NCBI RefSeq assembly: GCF_000242875.2
Contig: NZ_AEXL02000087.1
Coordinates: 1 to 54,578 of the forward strand
Reading direction: 5' to 3'
Length of the DNA: 54,578 nt
Source of the DNA: Candidatus Nitrosopumilus salarius BD31
GTDB taxonomy: Archaea; Thermoproteota; Nitrososphaeria; Nitrososphaerales; Nitrosopumilaceae
Under the pieces are notes generated by a model that ran no database searches, was not told where the DNA came from, and saw only the letters and a program-made list of their open reading frames with translations. This document shows, in pieces, positions 1-8,089 of the stretch (positions are counted from its first letter, which is position 1; each line of letters opens with the position of its first letter). The position numbers and the translations under genes are program-made.

Positions 1-116
1 GAGCATTTTTCATCATAATCGTCTGCTGTCCAATCATCTTCTATTGGCTCAGGTCTATCGGGTTTTCTCTTTGGGTCTATATCCTCAAATGGAAAAAAAT
101 TGTCTGAGTTACTCAC
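1..116 (-). CDS. Truncated acidic hypothetical protein (5' part only)
   Basis: An open frame starts with GTG at 116 and runs off the left edge of the window; 38 codons are visible. The predicted product is hydrophilic and acidic, with a Pro-rich middle (DPKRKPDRPEPIEDD) and no membrane segment. The GTG overlaps the stop of the small ribbon-helix-helix-like gene upstream (GTGAGTAA arrangement), so the two are probably translationally coupled in one minus-strand operon of the integrated element. Function is unknown. Confidence rests only on the overlap and the uninterrupted frame. Confidence 0.45.
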   Translation of the reverse strand, partial: MSNSDNFFPFEDIDPKRKPDRPEPIEDDWTADDYDEKC

Positions 117-294
117 TTTCGTTTTCACCCTCTTCTTGCTGTGGTTCCTGTCCACAATTTCGTTTTAGTTCTTGCAAGTTGTCAAGACATTCGTTAATCA
201 TTTTGTCAATGCCACGAGTCTTTCGACTATTTGCAATACCAGCTACTCTTTCAACTGTTGAAGGTGAAAGATTTGCTTGAATCTTATCTGTCAT
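109..294 (-). CDS. Small ribbon-helix-helix-like protein of integrated element
   Basis: This is a 61-aa protein. Its first ~45 residues look like a ribbon-helix-helix DNA-binding fold: a short strand (KIQANLS) followed by two helices, with a turn rich in Arg/Lys (NSRKTRG). The C-terminal tail is polar and acidic (EPQQEEGENESE). RHH proteins of this size are usually autoregulators or copy-number or antitoxin-type repressors on plasmids and proviruses. It reads divergently from the 188-aa gene starting near 303, so it may repress the shared promoter. A TATA-like CTTTAAG sits about 27 nt upstream of the ATG on this strand. Family assignment is by pattern only; the divergent layout is seen directly. 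Confidence 0.55.
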   Translation of the reverse strand: MTDKIQANLSPSTVERVAGIANSRKTRGIDKMINECLDNLQELKRNCGQEPQQEEGENESE

Positions 295-302
295 ATTATA
301 CG

Positions 303-869
303 ATGAGAAAACGACTTAAAGACCAAATGCATAGGAAATTAACTATGAATGAAAAAGGAGCTGGAAGAAAGCCAAAAGCAAGCATAATGGGAGGCAATGC
401 ATTTCTTCCTGTTGAATTATTCAGAATTTCAATTCCTTTAGAATTTACAGAAGGCTCTAAGAAAATACCAAATGCTAGACAACCTATACCTTATTTCTTT
501 TCACAAGATGAAAAAGAAGAATTTGTAAAACTAAATCGTAAGAAAATTGATGATATTCGAGTGGAAAAATGTCCTATTGATTTACCTACTAAATGCCCTA
601 GTTGTGAGAGACTAGGAACTCCATCAATAGTTAATCAAAAAGAAAAATATCGATTAGAAAGAAACTTTGGAAGTTATCCACAAAAACCCGATTATAAGAA
701 ACTCGTGTATAACCACAATGAATCTCCTAAGATGTGTAACATCGGAAGATTTGAAATGAATGGAAATCAAATAACAATCAAACTAAAACCCTCTATCAAA
801 TCTGACTTATTACATGATAGAAAATTCAGAATAGGTTCATACGAATTCAAAGGAACTATTCATGATTAA
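303..869 (+). CDS. Hypothetical protein of integrated element, possible zinc-binding
   Basis: From ATG 303 this gives 188 aa; ATGs at 327 and 345 are also in frame. A start at 345 would leave room for a promoter between it and the divergent gene at 294. The N-terminus is basic (Lys/Arg-rich) and the protein is hydrophilic throughout. A single CPSC pair lies at about residue 100 with further cysteines nearby, so a small zinc site is possible. No family was recognised. The 3' end overlaps the convergent integrase gene by 14 bp, so the two were probably inherited together. It is most likely cargo or a replication/regulation gene of the integrated element. Confidence 0.6.
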   Translation: MRKRLKDQMHRKLTMNEKGAGRKPKASIMGGNAFLPVELFRISIPLEFTEGSKKIPNARQPIPYFFSQDEKEEFVKLNRKKIDDIRVEKCPIDLPTKCPSCERLGTPSIVNQKEKYRLERNFGSYPQKPDYKKLVYNHNESPKMCNIGRFEMNGNQITIKLKPSIKSDLLHDRKFRIGSYEFKGTIHD

Positions 870-1959
870 CCCTTTCAAGTAATTTCAAAACTTCTGACAT
901 TTTCGACTCTAGTTCTTGAATTCTCAAATCCTTTTCAGATTCAATTTTGTTCAATTTTAGGCTCAATTTCTCGGCTTTTGATACTGTCAATTCAGGAATA
1001 GCCTTAATGAATTCTGCAAAACATTCTTCACGAGTAGGCTTGAGATATACCCCATCTAGACCGTTTTTGTGTGCCATGAGTTTTTCTGCAATATTGGAAT
1101 TTACTTCATTATTGATTTTCAATATTGTATTGAATCGTTTTCGAAAACCATACATCATGGCTTTATCATAACGATTTCCTGTTTTGATTCGTTCTAGTGG
1201 AGCTTTTCTTTCTAAATTAAAGAAAATAGAATTCAATGCTGGAATTGATAAGTAAGTTTCATCTTTGAATCGATTTTTCTTTCTAATTACAAATAATGGG
1301 CTTTCAGGCGTTATGTTTTCTCCATTCTTGATTCTTTCATCACGATAAACTTCTAATGCTTTAGAAGATTCTGGTGTTAGAAATGCCCAATATTCTTCAT
1401 CTGAACCAGCATAACACAATACAGCTTTACAACCATAAGGCATTGAGAAAAGATGTTTGAATTTTAATATCGGGTCAGTAAGAACAGCAGAACGACCACC
1501 AATAGAAGCAAAGAAAAGAACCAAAGCTTTAGTTCTTGATTCGTTTGTATAATCAATCATGTTTTGAATTTCTTCATCTGTAAATGGTTTCTCTCCTCCT
1601 TTCTTTGTCTTGTCTTTTGGGATTAATCGATTAATAGCTTTAGGATAATACTGAATTCTATTAACATCAAGAAACAAGTAGACAGGTTTTAGATAGCCTC
1701 TAACACTTGAACCCTTTACACCTCTACTTGCATGAAACATTACAAAATCTTCTAAATGTCTATCAATTAGTTTAGGGTCTAAATTTACATAATCATCATA
1801 TCTTGTTTCAAATCCTACAAACTTCATGTAGTTTTTCAAACCTCCTACATACAACTTCAAAGTAGCTTTAGAATCGATAGCATTTTCAAACAAAACTAGG
1901 CTTCTTTGCACACTCTTGAACTCATTAACTCGTTTTAATGGCAATGCATAGGAAATCAC
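856..1959 (-). CDS. Tyrosine recombinase / integrase
   Basis: This 367-aa protein has the layout of a phage-type tyrosine recombinase: an N-terminal SAM-like/core-binding region (about 20-115), a catalytic domain (about 125-310) and a C-terminal coiled-coil tail. Catalytic residues that can be placed are Arg156 (GGRSAVL), Arg273 (YGFRKRF, with Tyr where the usual HxxR box has His), His297 (LMAHKNG) and the probable nucleophile Tyr305 (GVYLKP). The start is GTG; an in-frame TGA lies nine codons upstream, so no ATG start is possible. It would catalyse integration and excision of the element at the left of the window. It lies 36 bp from the 3' end of the UPF0148 gene, which is the likely element boundary. 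The Tyr-for-His change is common in divergent archaeal integrases and need not mean inactivity. Confidence 0.85.
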   Translation of the reverse strand: MISYALPLKRVNEFKSVQRSLVLFENAIDSKATLKLYVGGLKNYMKFVGFETRYDDYVNLDPKLIDRHLEDFVMFHASRGVKGSSVRGYLKPVYLFLDVNRIQYYPKAINRLIPKDKTKKGGEKPFTDEEIQNMIDYTNESRTKALVLFFASIGGRSAVLTDPILKFKHLFSMPYGCKAVLCYAGSDEEYWAFLTPESSKALEVYRDERIKNGENITPESPLFVIRKKNRFKDETYLSIPALNSIFFNLERKAPLERIKTGNRYDKAMMYGFRKRFNTILKINNEVNSNIAEKLMAHKNGLDGVYLKPTREECFAEFIKAIPELTVSKAEKLSLKLNKIESEKDLRIQELESKMSEVLKLLERVNHE

Positions 1960-1995
1960 TTGAGATGGTTTAACACCATTTTGTCAAGAAATCCT

Positions 1996-2340
1996 TTATT
2001 GTTTATCTTTAATTTTCTTAATCGTTTCTAAGACTGAATTGATGGTTTTTAGAATATCTTGTTGTTTTTCATGATCGACCTCAATCTCTAACTCTTTTGA
2101 TAATCTCTCTAACTTTTTTTCTAAAATTTTTTCAATTGATGATTTTTCTTTATCTGGTACCTTTTCAACATGAATTTCTTTTTTTTCAGGTTCACGCCCA
2201 CAACTAATGCATAATGCATGCCCTTCTTTCATAACTCGTACCCCTGAACAATACGGACAAGGCTCGCTAAGCAATGTTGCCCCATTCAATAACATGTCTG
2301 CAGCTTTTTTTGTGAGATCTTTTGACACTATATTTCTCAA
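1996..2340 (-). CDS. UPF0148 family zinc-ribbon protein
   Basis: The 114-aa product has an N-terminal helix (KKAADMLLNGATLLSE) followed by a zinc ribbon formed by CPYC and CISC about 18 residues later, then a long charged coiled coil to the C-terminus. This order matches the UPF0148 / Sjogren's-syndrome autoantigen p27-like family found across archaea, whose role is not established. The gene is divergent from the SUI1 gene at 2430. Its 3' end is the last host-type sequence before the integrase and could be the target of integration. Apart from the short, degenerate second Cys pair, nothing looks unusual. Confidence 0.75.
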   Translation of the reverse strand: MRNIVSKDLTKKAADMLLNGATLLSEPCPYCSGVRVMKEGHALCISCGREPEKKEIHVEKVPDKEKSSIEKILEKKLERLSKELEIEVDHEKQQDILKTINSVLETIKKIKDKQ

Positions 2341-2403
2341 ATCTTCTATCTAAAAAATCCGTTTGTTTTTTCATATTTATTGTGCAAACAAGGCTTAATA
2401 GTG

Positions 2404-2413
2404 CGTATAATTG
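2404..2413 (+). promoter_or_regulatory. TATA-like box for SUI1 gene
   Basis: The stretch CGTATAATTG is centred about 24 nt before the ATG at 2430, which is the spacing expected for a leaderless archaeal transcript. Confidence 0.45.
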
Positions 2414-2429
2414 AAATTATTTCGAACGA

Positions 2430-2738
2430 ATGGCGGTAATTTGTAATACTTGTGGTCTTCCAGAAGATCTATGTGCTTGTGGTGAGCTTGCCAAAGACAG
2501 TACTAAAATCATCATTCGATTGGAGACTAGACGATTTAAGAAAAAAGGTACAATGATTGAGGGTTTGGATCCTAAATTGAATAATTTGGAAACAGTTGCA
2601 AAAGAACTCAAAAACAAATATGCTTGCGGTGGAACTGCTAAAGAAGGATACATCTTTTTACAAGGCGATCATCGGGATACCATTAAGGATACATTGATTC
2701 ACTTGGGTTTTGCAGAAGATACTATCGAATTACATTAG
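2430..2738 (+). CDS. Translation initiation factor aIF1 (SUI1 family)
   Basis: A 102-aa SUI1-domain protein. The N-terminus has a small Cys motif (CNTCGLPEDLCAC) typical of archaeal aIF1. The SUI1 core follows, with the conserved RRFKKKGTMIEGL, KYACGGTAKEG and LQGDHRD segments. It binds the small ribosomal subunit and monitors start-codon fidelity. That is relevant here because many neighbouring genes begin with TTG or GTG. Length and motif order match the archaeal family. The downstream CPBP protease gene starts 6 bp after the stop, so they are probably co-transcribed. Confidence 0.93.
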   Translation: MAVICNTCGLPEDLCACGELAKDSTKIIIRLETRRFKKKGTMIEGLDPKLNNLETVAKELKNKYACGGTAKEGYIFLQGDHRDTIKDTLIHLGFAEDTIELH

Positions 2739-2744
2739 AACAAA

Positions 2745-3734
2745 TTGCAAAATTCTAATAAAATACTTCAGCTCATTGGAATTCCGTTTACCGCTTTTTT
2801 GTCTGTGATTTTCGGTTTGTTGCTTGTTTCTTTCCCTATCGGGATTTATGTTGTATTTGAAAGTGATATTGGTGATGATATTAATTTTGAATATCCTTTA
2901 ACTCATTTAGAACTTTTTAAGAATACTGATTTCTATCAATCCCCAACGGATGTTAGTATAGGTGATGTCTTTGTTGTTTTGTGGGTTTTTTATATCGTAA
3001 TATTTGTGATTGCTCTGTTAGGACCTAGACATGGATTTCTTAAATCGATGTCTTCTATTATCTCCTTTGGAAAATACGATGATATCTCAAACTATATGAT
3101 TGGTGTAACCAAGTGGCTTTCTATTTTAGTTTTAGCGTCAATACTGATTAATTTCATTCAAGAACAATTTGAAATTGACATTGTTCCACCTTTGGCAAAT
3201 AATGATCTGATTCAGTTTTTTTATGTTAGTCTAGCTCCTATACTGGAAGAATTTGGGTTTCGTCTACTTTTATTGGGTATTCCTTTGTTTATTTTTTATT
3301 CTCACAAATTTTCTCTGAAATATTTTTTGAGATGTCTGTGGGCACCAAATATTTTGGATATTCATAATGGCAAAAAAGCTCTCTTCTTGATTGTTTTCGT
3401 TGGGGTTCTTTTCGGTTTTGCCCATATTGCATTTGGTGAATCTTGGAGCGAAGGAAAATTTGCTCAAGCCTCTATTAGTGGAATTATACTTGGTTGGGTT
3501 TATTTGAGATATGGATTTGTCGCTTCCCTTTTGATTCATTGGGCTACAAATTATTTCATATTTGCATATGCTACCTTTCTTTCACAACTAAATCTTATTT
3601 CTATAGAAGATGCATTCTCACATTCATTGATGTCTTCTCTAGAAATATTGTTTATGGTTTCAGGCATCTTGTCGATAGCCGTAATATTTCTAAGTAAATT
3701 TTATTCTAAAAAAGAATCTCATTTAGAGATTTAA
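2745..3734 (+). CDS. CPBP-family intramembrane glutamic endopeptidase
   Basis: This 329-aa multi-pass membrane protein has about eight hydrophobic segments. The CPBP (CAAX protease / bacteriocin-processing) signature is complete: EEFGFR with Glu168, Glu169 and Arg173, then FGFAH with His227, and HWATN with His265 and Asn269. These residues form the membrane-embedded active site of Rce1-like proteases. The substrate is unknown; in archaea these are often predicted to act on membrane proteins. The start is TTG at 2745, just after the SUI1 stop. The 3' end overlaps the convergent TFB gene by 12 bp. Confidence 0.85.
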   Translation: MQNSNKILQLIGIPFTAFLSVIFGLLLVSFPIGIYVVFESDIGDDINFEYPLTHLELFKNTDFYQSPTDVSIGDVFVVLWVFYIVIFVIALLGPRHGFLKSMSSIISFGKYDDISNYMIGVTKWLSILVLASILINFIQEQFEIDIVPPLANNDLIQFFYVSLAPILEEFGFRLLLLGIPLFIFYSHKFSLKYFLRCLWAPNILDIHNGKKALFLIVFVGVLFGFAHIAFGESWSEGKFAQASISGIILGWVYLRYGFVASLLIHWATNYFIFAYATFLSQLNLISIEDAFSHSLMSSLEILFMVSGILSIAVIFLSKFYSKKESHLEI

Positions 3735-4643
3735 TGCTAACTTCAAACCCTTGTATCTATTTCTGATTGTGACCTCTGTTACTCCTGCAGCTTCTGCTAC
3801 GTCTCTTTGTGTTTTATTTTCCCCATTCGTAACACATGCAACATACAATGCAGCAGCAGCTAACCCCATAGGATCTTTACCTGCAGAAATTTTTTGTTCT
3901 TCTGCTGTCTGTAAAATTTTTGTTGCTTTTCTTTTTGTCTTTTCAGATAACCCTGCTTTACTGGCAATTCTTGAGATGCATTTTACTGGATCAACTACTG
4001 GCATCTTCAGATTTAATTCTCTTAACAATAAACGATAGCATCTTGCAATATCTTTGCGTTTTATGTTGCTTGCTTGTCCTATGTCTTTTAAAGTTCTAGG
4101 CGTTTCTGTATCTCTACAAGCTGCATATAGTGCTGATGCAATCAATGCTGAAATTGAACGTCCTCTCACCAGTCCTTTTTCAAGTGCTTTTCTGTAAATG
4201 TAAGCTGCTTTCTCAATCACTGAATCTCCCACAGCTAGTTTGTCTTTTAGTCTGTCTAATTCACTAAACGCTTGTCTAAAGTTTCTGTCTACTGGTTCAT
4301 GAACTTGACTTCTGCTGTCCCAGGTTCTTAATCTCTCGATGGTGCTTTTCATTGCTGCAGTAAGTGGCTTACCTGTCGCATCTCTATTTTGCGGGTTAAT
4401 CACAGTGGCTAATCCCATATCGTGCATGGCAAGTGATGTGGGAACCCCTGCCCTGCTTTTATTTTCACCTTCATTTGAAAATGATCTCCACTCCGGTCCA
4501 GATTCTTCCACTTTGTCCGTAATAACAAATCCGCACTTGCCACAAAAATTCTCACCTGTGTTCGCATCCGTTACTAGTGTCCCTTGGCCGCATCTTGGGC
4601 ATTTGTCTTTTGGATTGATTGTTTTAACCATTTTCTCTCTCAA
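3723..4643 (-). CDS. tfb: Transcription initiation factor B (TFB)
   Basis: TFB bridges TATA-bound TBP and RNA polymerase. The zinc ribbon uses CPRC (Cys15, Cys18) and CGKC (Cys34, Cys37). The B-reader/linker follows (PEWRSF, then AGVPTSLAMHDMGLATVI). Two cyclin repeats lie at about 110-195 and 205-300, and the second ends in a helix-turn-helix (TQRDVAEAAGVTEVTIRNR) that contacts the BRE. The probable start is ATG 4631 (MVKTIN), which is 27-30 nt after a TTAAATATC box on the minus strand; the longer reading adds four residues. It overlaps the convergent protease gene by 12 bp. Confidence 0.95.
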   Translation of the reverse strand: MREKMVKTINPKDKCPRCGQGTLVTDANTGENFCGKCGFVITDKVEESGPEWRSFSNEGENKSRAGVPTSLAMHDMGLATVINPQNRDATGKPLTAAMKSTIERLRTWDSRSQVHEPVDRNFRQAFSELDRLKDKLAVGDSVIEKAAYIYRKALEKGLVRGRSISALIASALYAACRDTETPRTLKDIGQASNIKRKDIARCYRLLLRELNLKMPVVDPVKCISRIASKAGLSEKTKRKATKILQTAEEQKISAGKDPMGLAAAALYVACVTNGENKTQRDVAEAAGVTEVTIRNRYKGLKLALNL

Positions 4644-4749
4644 AACCTTTTATGATGATATTTAACGTTTGCTAATTCATTACTTATAAGCTTGTTGATG
4701 ATCGATTTTGTAAAAATTATTGAATTTCACTGATTATCTAAAATGGGTT

Positions 4750-4759
4750 TTATTATATG
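4750..4759 (+). promoter_or_regulatory. TATA box of small membrane protein gene
   Basis: TTATTATATG lies with its centre 27 nt before the ATG at 4782, as expected for a leaderless archaeal gene. Confidence 0.5.
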
Positions 4760-4781
4760 AAAGTGTGAATTTAAGGCAATA

Positions 4782-4985
4782 ATGGCTAATCAAACGTTAA
4801 TTCGAGGTGGGATTTTACTAATTTTTTTTGGTGGATTGACTATTCTAATTGGCGGTTTGTCTGAAATGCTTGCAGATTACCTTAGTGTCACCATTCGTTT
4901 ACTCCATTTACTTTTATGGATTGCAATTTTTGTAGGTATTACATTAATTCTTGTTGGTGCTAAATCTAAGGGAAGACAGTATTGA
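4782..4985 (+). CDS. Small two-helix membrane protein
   Basis: The product has 67 aa and two clear hydrophobic segments: residues about 8-30 (Gly/Leu/Ile-rich) and 38-60, separated by a short polar loop. The C-terminus is short and basic (KSKGRQY). No catalytic motif is visible and the family was not recognised. A well-placed TATA box supports expression as a single gene. It could be a small subunit or stabiliser of a membrane complex, but nothing nearby shows which. Confidence 0.6.
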   Translation: MANQTLIRGGILLIFFGGLTILIGGLSEMLADYLSVTIRLLHLLLWIAIFVGITLILVGAKSKGRQY

Positions 4986-5020
4986 AAAATAATTGAAACA
5001 TTGATCTCTTTCTTCAATTT

Positions 5021-5656
5021 TTATGATTCTAGAATTTTTCTAATCTTTTCTGCAACATCTGGTTTTTCTTTCTGTTCTAAAAGAAATTTTAAATCTTCAT
5101 TATTGTCTACATCCCACATTATTCTTTTCACAAAAACCATAGCTACATTTAGTGTATGTTCTTTGGCTGTGTTCATGTGGATTTTGTAACTATCTTCATC
5201 GTAATGAGTCTCCATCAAATCTACTGGCATTCTTACTAGCGCATTTGTTCCATCAAATCTTCTTGAGGGTACAATAATTGCAAAGTTTGGCGGTGCTTTG
5301 TAGTTTAACATAAAATCAATATCTTGAGTTTTGATGTATGGTATGTCTTGAGGAAACACAATTGATGCATGAAAATCATTTTCTAAAAGATACTTGTCTG
5401 CAAGTGCAACTGCCCCATTCACACTTTCTTCTTTTTCGTCAATAATTGTTATGGTGTTGAATTTTTCCCCAATCTCTATTGCCTTTTTTTCTTTTGTTAC
5501 TATGATTGTTTTTTCAATTTGCGGTGATATTGATATGGTGTGCAAAATTTCTTCTAACATAACTTTACATAAATCTTCAATTTTTTGTGGATGTAAATTC
5601 AAACGTGTTTTCGCGTTAGAAAATGTCTTTACAGGTATAATTGCAGCTATTTTCAA
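5021..5656 (-). CDS. cofC: 2-phospho-L-lactate guanylyltransferase (CofC)
   Basis: CofC activates 2-phospholactate (or phosphoenolpyruvate in some lineages) with GTP for F420 synthesis. The 211-aa protein begins with the nucleotidyltransferase motif AAIIPVKTFSNAKTRL. It keeps the Asp-containing metal site (VFPQDIPYI, CofC-like) and the downstream segment VPSRRFDGTNALVRMP typical of the family. It lies 1 bp after cofD on the same strand, so the pair is an operon and the assignment is strengthened by context. cofE is encoded separately at 44895 in this window. Confidence 0.9.
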   Translation of the reverse strand: MKIAAIIPVKTFSNAKTRLNLHPQKIEDLCKVMLEEILHTISISPQIEKTIIVTKEKKAIEIGEKFNTITIIDEKEESVNGAVALADKYLLENDFHASIVFPQDIPYIKTQDIDFMLNYKAPPNFAIIVPSRRFDGTNALVRMPVDLMETHYDEDSYKIHMNTAKEHTLNVAMVFVKRIMWDVDNNEDLKFLLEQKEKPDVAEKIRKILES

Positions 5657-5657
5657 G

Positions 5658-6578
5658 TTATACGTGTACTTGTTTTAAGATAAAATTAGCCAATGCATCT
5701 TCAGCCAGTTTATTTTTCATAGTAATTTTTGTCTCAAAAACCTTCATATCCAAACTCTGAATTTTCTTCACTAACATTCTATCTTTTGTATCTACAATGA
5801 TGTTTGAACAAACATCAGAATACATCTTTGCTAATCCATACGCATTTGATTCTATTCCTGCTGCTTGCATGTATTTTGCTGCAGGTCCGCTAATTGCATT
5901 GTCTCCTATTAATGGACTGATTGCAACTACTTTTTTCTTAATTTTTGATAATTCTTTTCTAATTCCTTTGATCTGAAGCATCGGTCCTATCGATGTTAAT
6001 GGATTTCCTGGAGCTATGATCACCATATCTGCATCATGTATTGCATTAACGGCTTCCGGATTTGGACGAGCCTTATCTGCACCAATATATTGAATTCCTA
6101 AAACTGGATCTTTTCCTCTATGTTTAACCCAATATTCTTGCAAGTGTAATTCTCCTTTATCTGTAGTTATTCTTGTTTCAATACTGTTATCTGTAACTGG
6201 AATGATGTTTGCACTTACTGCAAATTTCTCACACATCCATTTTGTAATGTCACTAAGATTTTTTCCATTCTTTAACATGTTTGTTCTAATGAGGTGTGTT
6301 GCAGCATCTCTGTCTCCTACTCTGAACCATGTCTCTTCTCCAAAAACTTCCATCTGTCTCAAAAAATTGAATGTGTCTTTTTTCATTCCCCACCCTCTTT
6401 CCTGATCAAGTAAATCTGCTAAACCATAAACTATGGTGTCGATATCTGGACATACATAAAGTCCGTAAAGCCAATAATTATCACCAACATTGCTGATTAC
6501 GTTTACTTTGGATTCTTGTGCTACTAGTCCTCGGACTAATTTGACTGAACCTGTTCCACCTGCTAAGACTGTAATCAT
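5658..6578 (-). CDS. cofD: 2-phospho-L-lactate transferase (CofD)
   Basis: CofD joins the activated phospholactate group to the deazaflavin Fo, giving F420-0. The 306-aa length and the N-terminal MITVLAGGTGSVKLVRGL match the family. The middle carries the expected segments NVGDNYWLYGLYVCPDIDT and IIAPGNPLTSIGP (substrate and GMP binding). It is the first gene of a cofD-cofC operon transcribed leftward. A TATA-like CAATATTTTC lies about 27 nt before the ATG. The Fo-synthesis genes are not in the window. Confidence 0.93.
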   Translation of the reverse strand: MITVLAGGTGSVKLVRGLVAQESKVNVISNVGDNYWLYGLYVCPDIDTIVYGLADLLDQERGWGMKKDTFNFLRQMEVFGEETWFRVGDRDAATHLIRTNMLKNGKNLSDITKWMCEKFAVSANIIPVTDNSIETRITTDKGELHLQEYWVKHRGKDPVLGIQYIGADKARPNPEAVNAIHDADMVIIAPGNPLTSIGPMLQIKGIRKELSKIKKKVVAISPLIGDNAISGPAAKYMQAAGIESNAYGLAKMYSDVCSNIIVDTKDRMLVKKIQSLDMKVFETKITMKNKLAEDALANFILKQVHV

Positions 6579-6661
6579 ATCATTTTCCTCTAAAACTGAA
6601 AATATTGTGAATCATACTCCATATTACTTTTTCAAAAAAATCCCGATCTAGGTAATTAGGA

Positions 6662-6671
6662 TAAGTTTATT
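6662..6671 (+). promoter_or_regulatory. TATA-like box before 455-aa surface protein
   Basis: AAGTTTATTA lies about 29 nt before the GTG start at 6696 and supports leaderless transcription from that start. Confidence 0.4.
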
Positions 6672-6695
6672 ACCTTAATTTTCAGAATTTTACTC

Positions 6696-8063
6696 GTGTC
6701 TAGGGCTGTAATTCTAACAGTTTTACTTGCAACTTTCATAATCGTAGGTACAAGCACGCCTGCATGGGCTGCTCAATTAGATGCTAGAATTAATCCTAAT
6801 AGTGACTCATCACCATTTTCAATGACTTATCTAAAGACTATCTTTATCGAATATCCAAATGGAGGTCAATTATTTGATGAATTACATGAAAAAACATGGA
6901 CTTTGAGTGGTACTGCTGATATTTCAAATCCTGGCGTGCAGAACTTGATGAAAAGATTAAATGAAAATATTGCTGATGCCGGAAGCCAAGCAAGAATTTC
7001 TGATCTTAACGTCCAATATGACATTCATCTAAAAGGCAGAAACATTAACACTTCTGTTGATTACAAAATTATCCTCAAAGGGACTTTGACTGAATATGTA
7101 ATTACCAAAGATCAAGTTAGAACCCTTATTGATTTGGGATGGAGAGGACTCTCAACAAATCAACAAATTGAAATTGACGGTGTAGATATTAACCATCCAA
7201 TTAATTTATTCAAAGTAGAGGAACCACTTCTATACAACACGATAGTTGGAACTGATGCTGAAGCGATTTTAAGTAACAATATGATTAATGCTGATTATAT
7301 TGCAGAACAACCATTAACTAACTGGCACTTTTTGTTTGATCCAACAGGAATCAACGTTGATGCTGGCACATTTGGTTTAGATGAATCTATCTCTGGATTT
7401 GTTGTATCTAGCTGGACTATGGGTGAAAGTAGTCTTAGAGAAGGAAGACAAGTTGAACGAGTATTTGAGGCTGAAGTTAACGCTGATCAAAAATATTCTA
7501 TTAGAACAGTACAGTCTGCAGATCAAGGAAACTTGGCTGCAATTGGTTTTGGCGCATTAGATATTTTAGATGGTGTAGAAATTGCAGGTGTAACCCCAAC
7601 ACCTCCACAAGGTTATGCTACCACGTCCACTGGTGACTTTCCAATTTTCATAGTTTATGGAATGGCAGGTATGGCTGCTATTGCAGGAATTGCATTCTTC
7701 TTTGTTAGTAGCAGATCATTGAAAAATGCAGAACAAGGTCAGCAAGGAATTGATCCTAGCAGGTTGGTGGGATATCAAACCAGTGCATCGTCTGGTGGTT
7801 ATCAAACCAACAGAGGTGAAGCTCAATTAAGAGATGAATCTGATTATCAAAAAACACGAAGTGTCTATGAAGAATCTCAACAACAAAGTCCACCGCCACA
7901 AACGGCACCATCATCATCTGAGAATGAGGCCGCATGTGGCTGTGCCGCATCTGCTGAAATTGGTTCAGAATGTGACTGTGTAATGCACGGTTCCTGTCTT
8001 TGTGATGGAACTTGTAGATGTAATGCGGATTTATGTAAAGAGCAAGTTCGCTCAATGAGTTAG
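6696..8063 (+). CDS. Membrane-anchored exported protein with Cys-rich tail
   Basis: The 455-aa product starts with GTG and a signal peptide (cleavage likely after TPAWA, about residue 25). A large soluble domain (about 26-310) follows with no family recognised. One transmembrane helix lies at about 315-337, followed by a Ser/Gln-rich linker and a tail with nine cysteines in 34 residues (414-447), mostly as CxC pairs. If the N-terminus is outside, the Cys tail is cytoplasmic and could bind copper, zinc or a cluster. The gene stands alone and is convergent with the RNase P RNA gene. The function is unknown; the topology and metal-site reading are inference. Confidence 0.75.
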   Translation: MSRAVILTVLLATFIIVGTSTPAWAAQLDARINPNSDSSPFSMTYLKTIFIEYPNGGQLFDELHEKTWTLSGTADISNPGVQNLMKRLNENIADAGSQARISDLNVQYDIHLKGRNINTSVDYKIILKGTLTEYVITKDQVRTLIDLGWRGLSTNQQIEIDGVDINHPINLFKVEEPLLYNTIVGTDAEAILSNNMINADYIAEQPLTNWHFLFDPTGINVDAGTFGLDESISGFVVSSWTMGESSLREGRQVERVFEAEVNADQKYSIRTVQSADQGNLAAIGFGALDILDGVEIAGVTPTPPQGYATTSTGDFPIFIVYGMAGMAAIAGIAFFFVSSRSLKNAEQGQQGIDPSRLVGYQTSASSGGYQTNRGEAQLRDESDYQKTRSVYEESQQQSPPPQTAPSSSENEAACGCAASAEIGSECDCVMHGSCLCDGTCRCNADLCKEQVRSMS

Positions 8064-8073
8064 ACTCTCAAGG

Positions 8074-8086
8074 TTTTTTAAAAAAA
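8074..8086. terminator. Back-to-back T-run terminators
   Basis: Six T (8074-8079) directly followed by seven A (8080-8086) give a poly-U tract at the 3' end of both converging transcripts: the surface-protein mRNA on the plus strand and RNase P RNA on the minus strand. T-tracts are the usual archaeal termination signal. Confidence 0.5.
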
Positions 8087-8089
8087 TTA

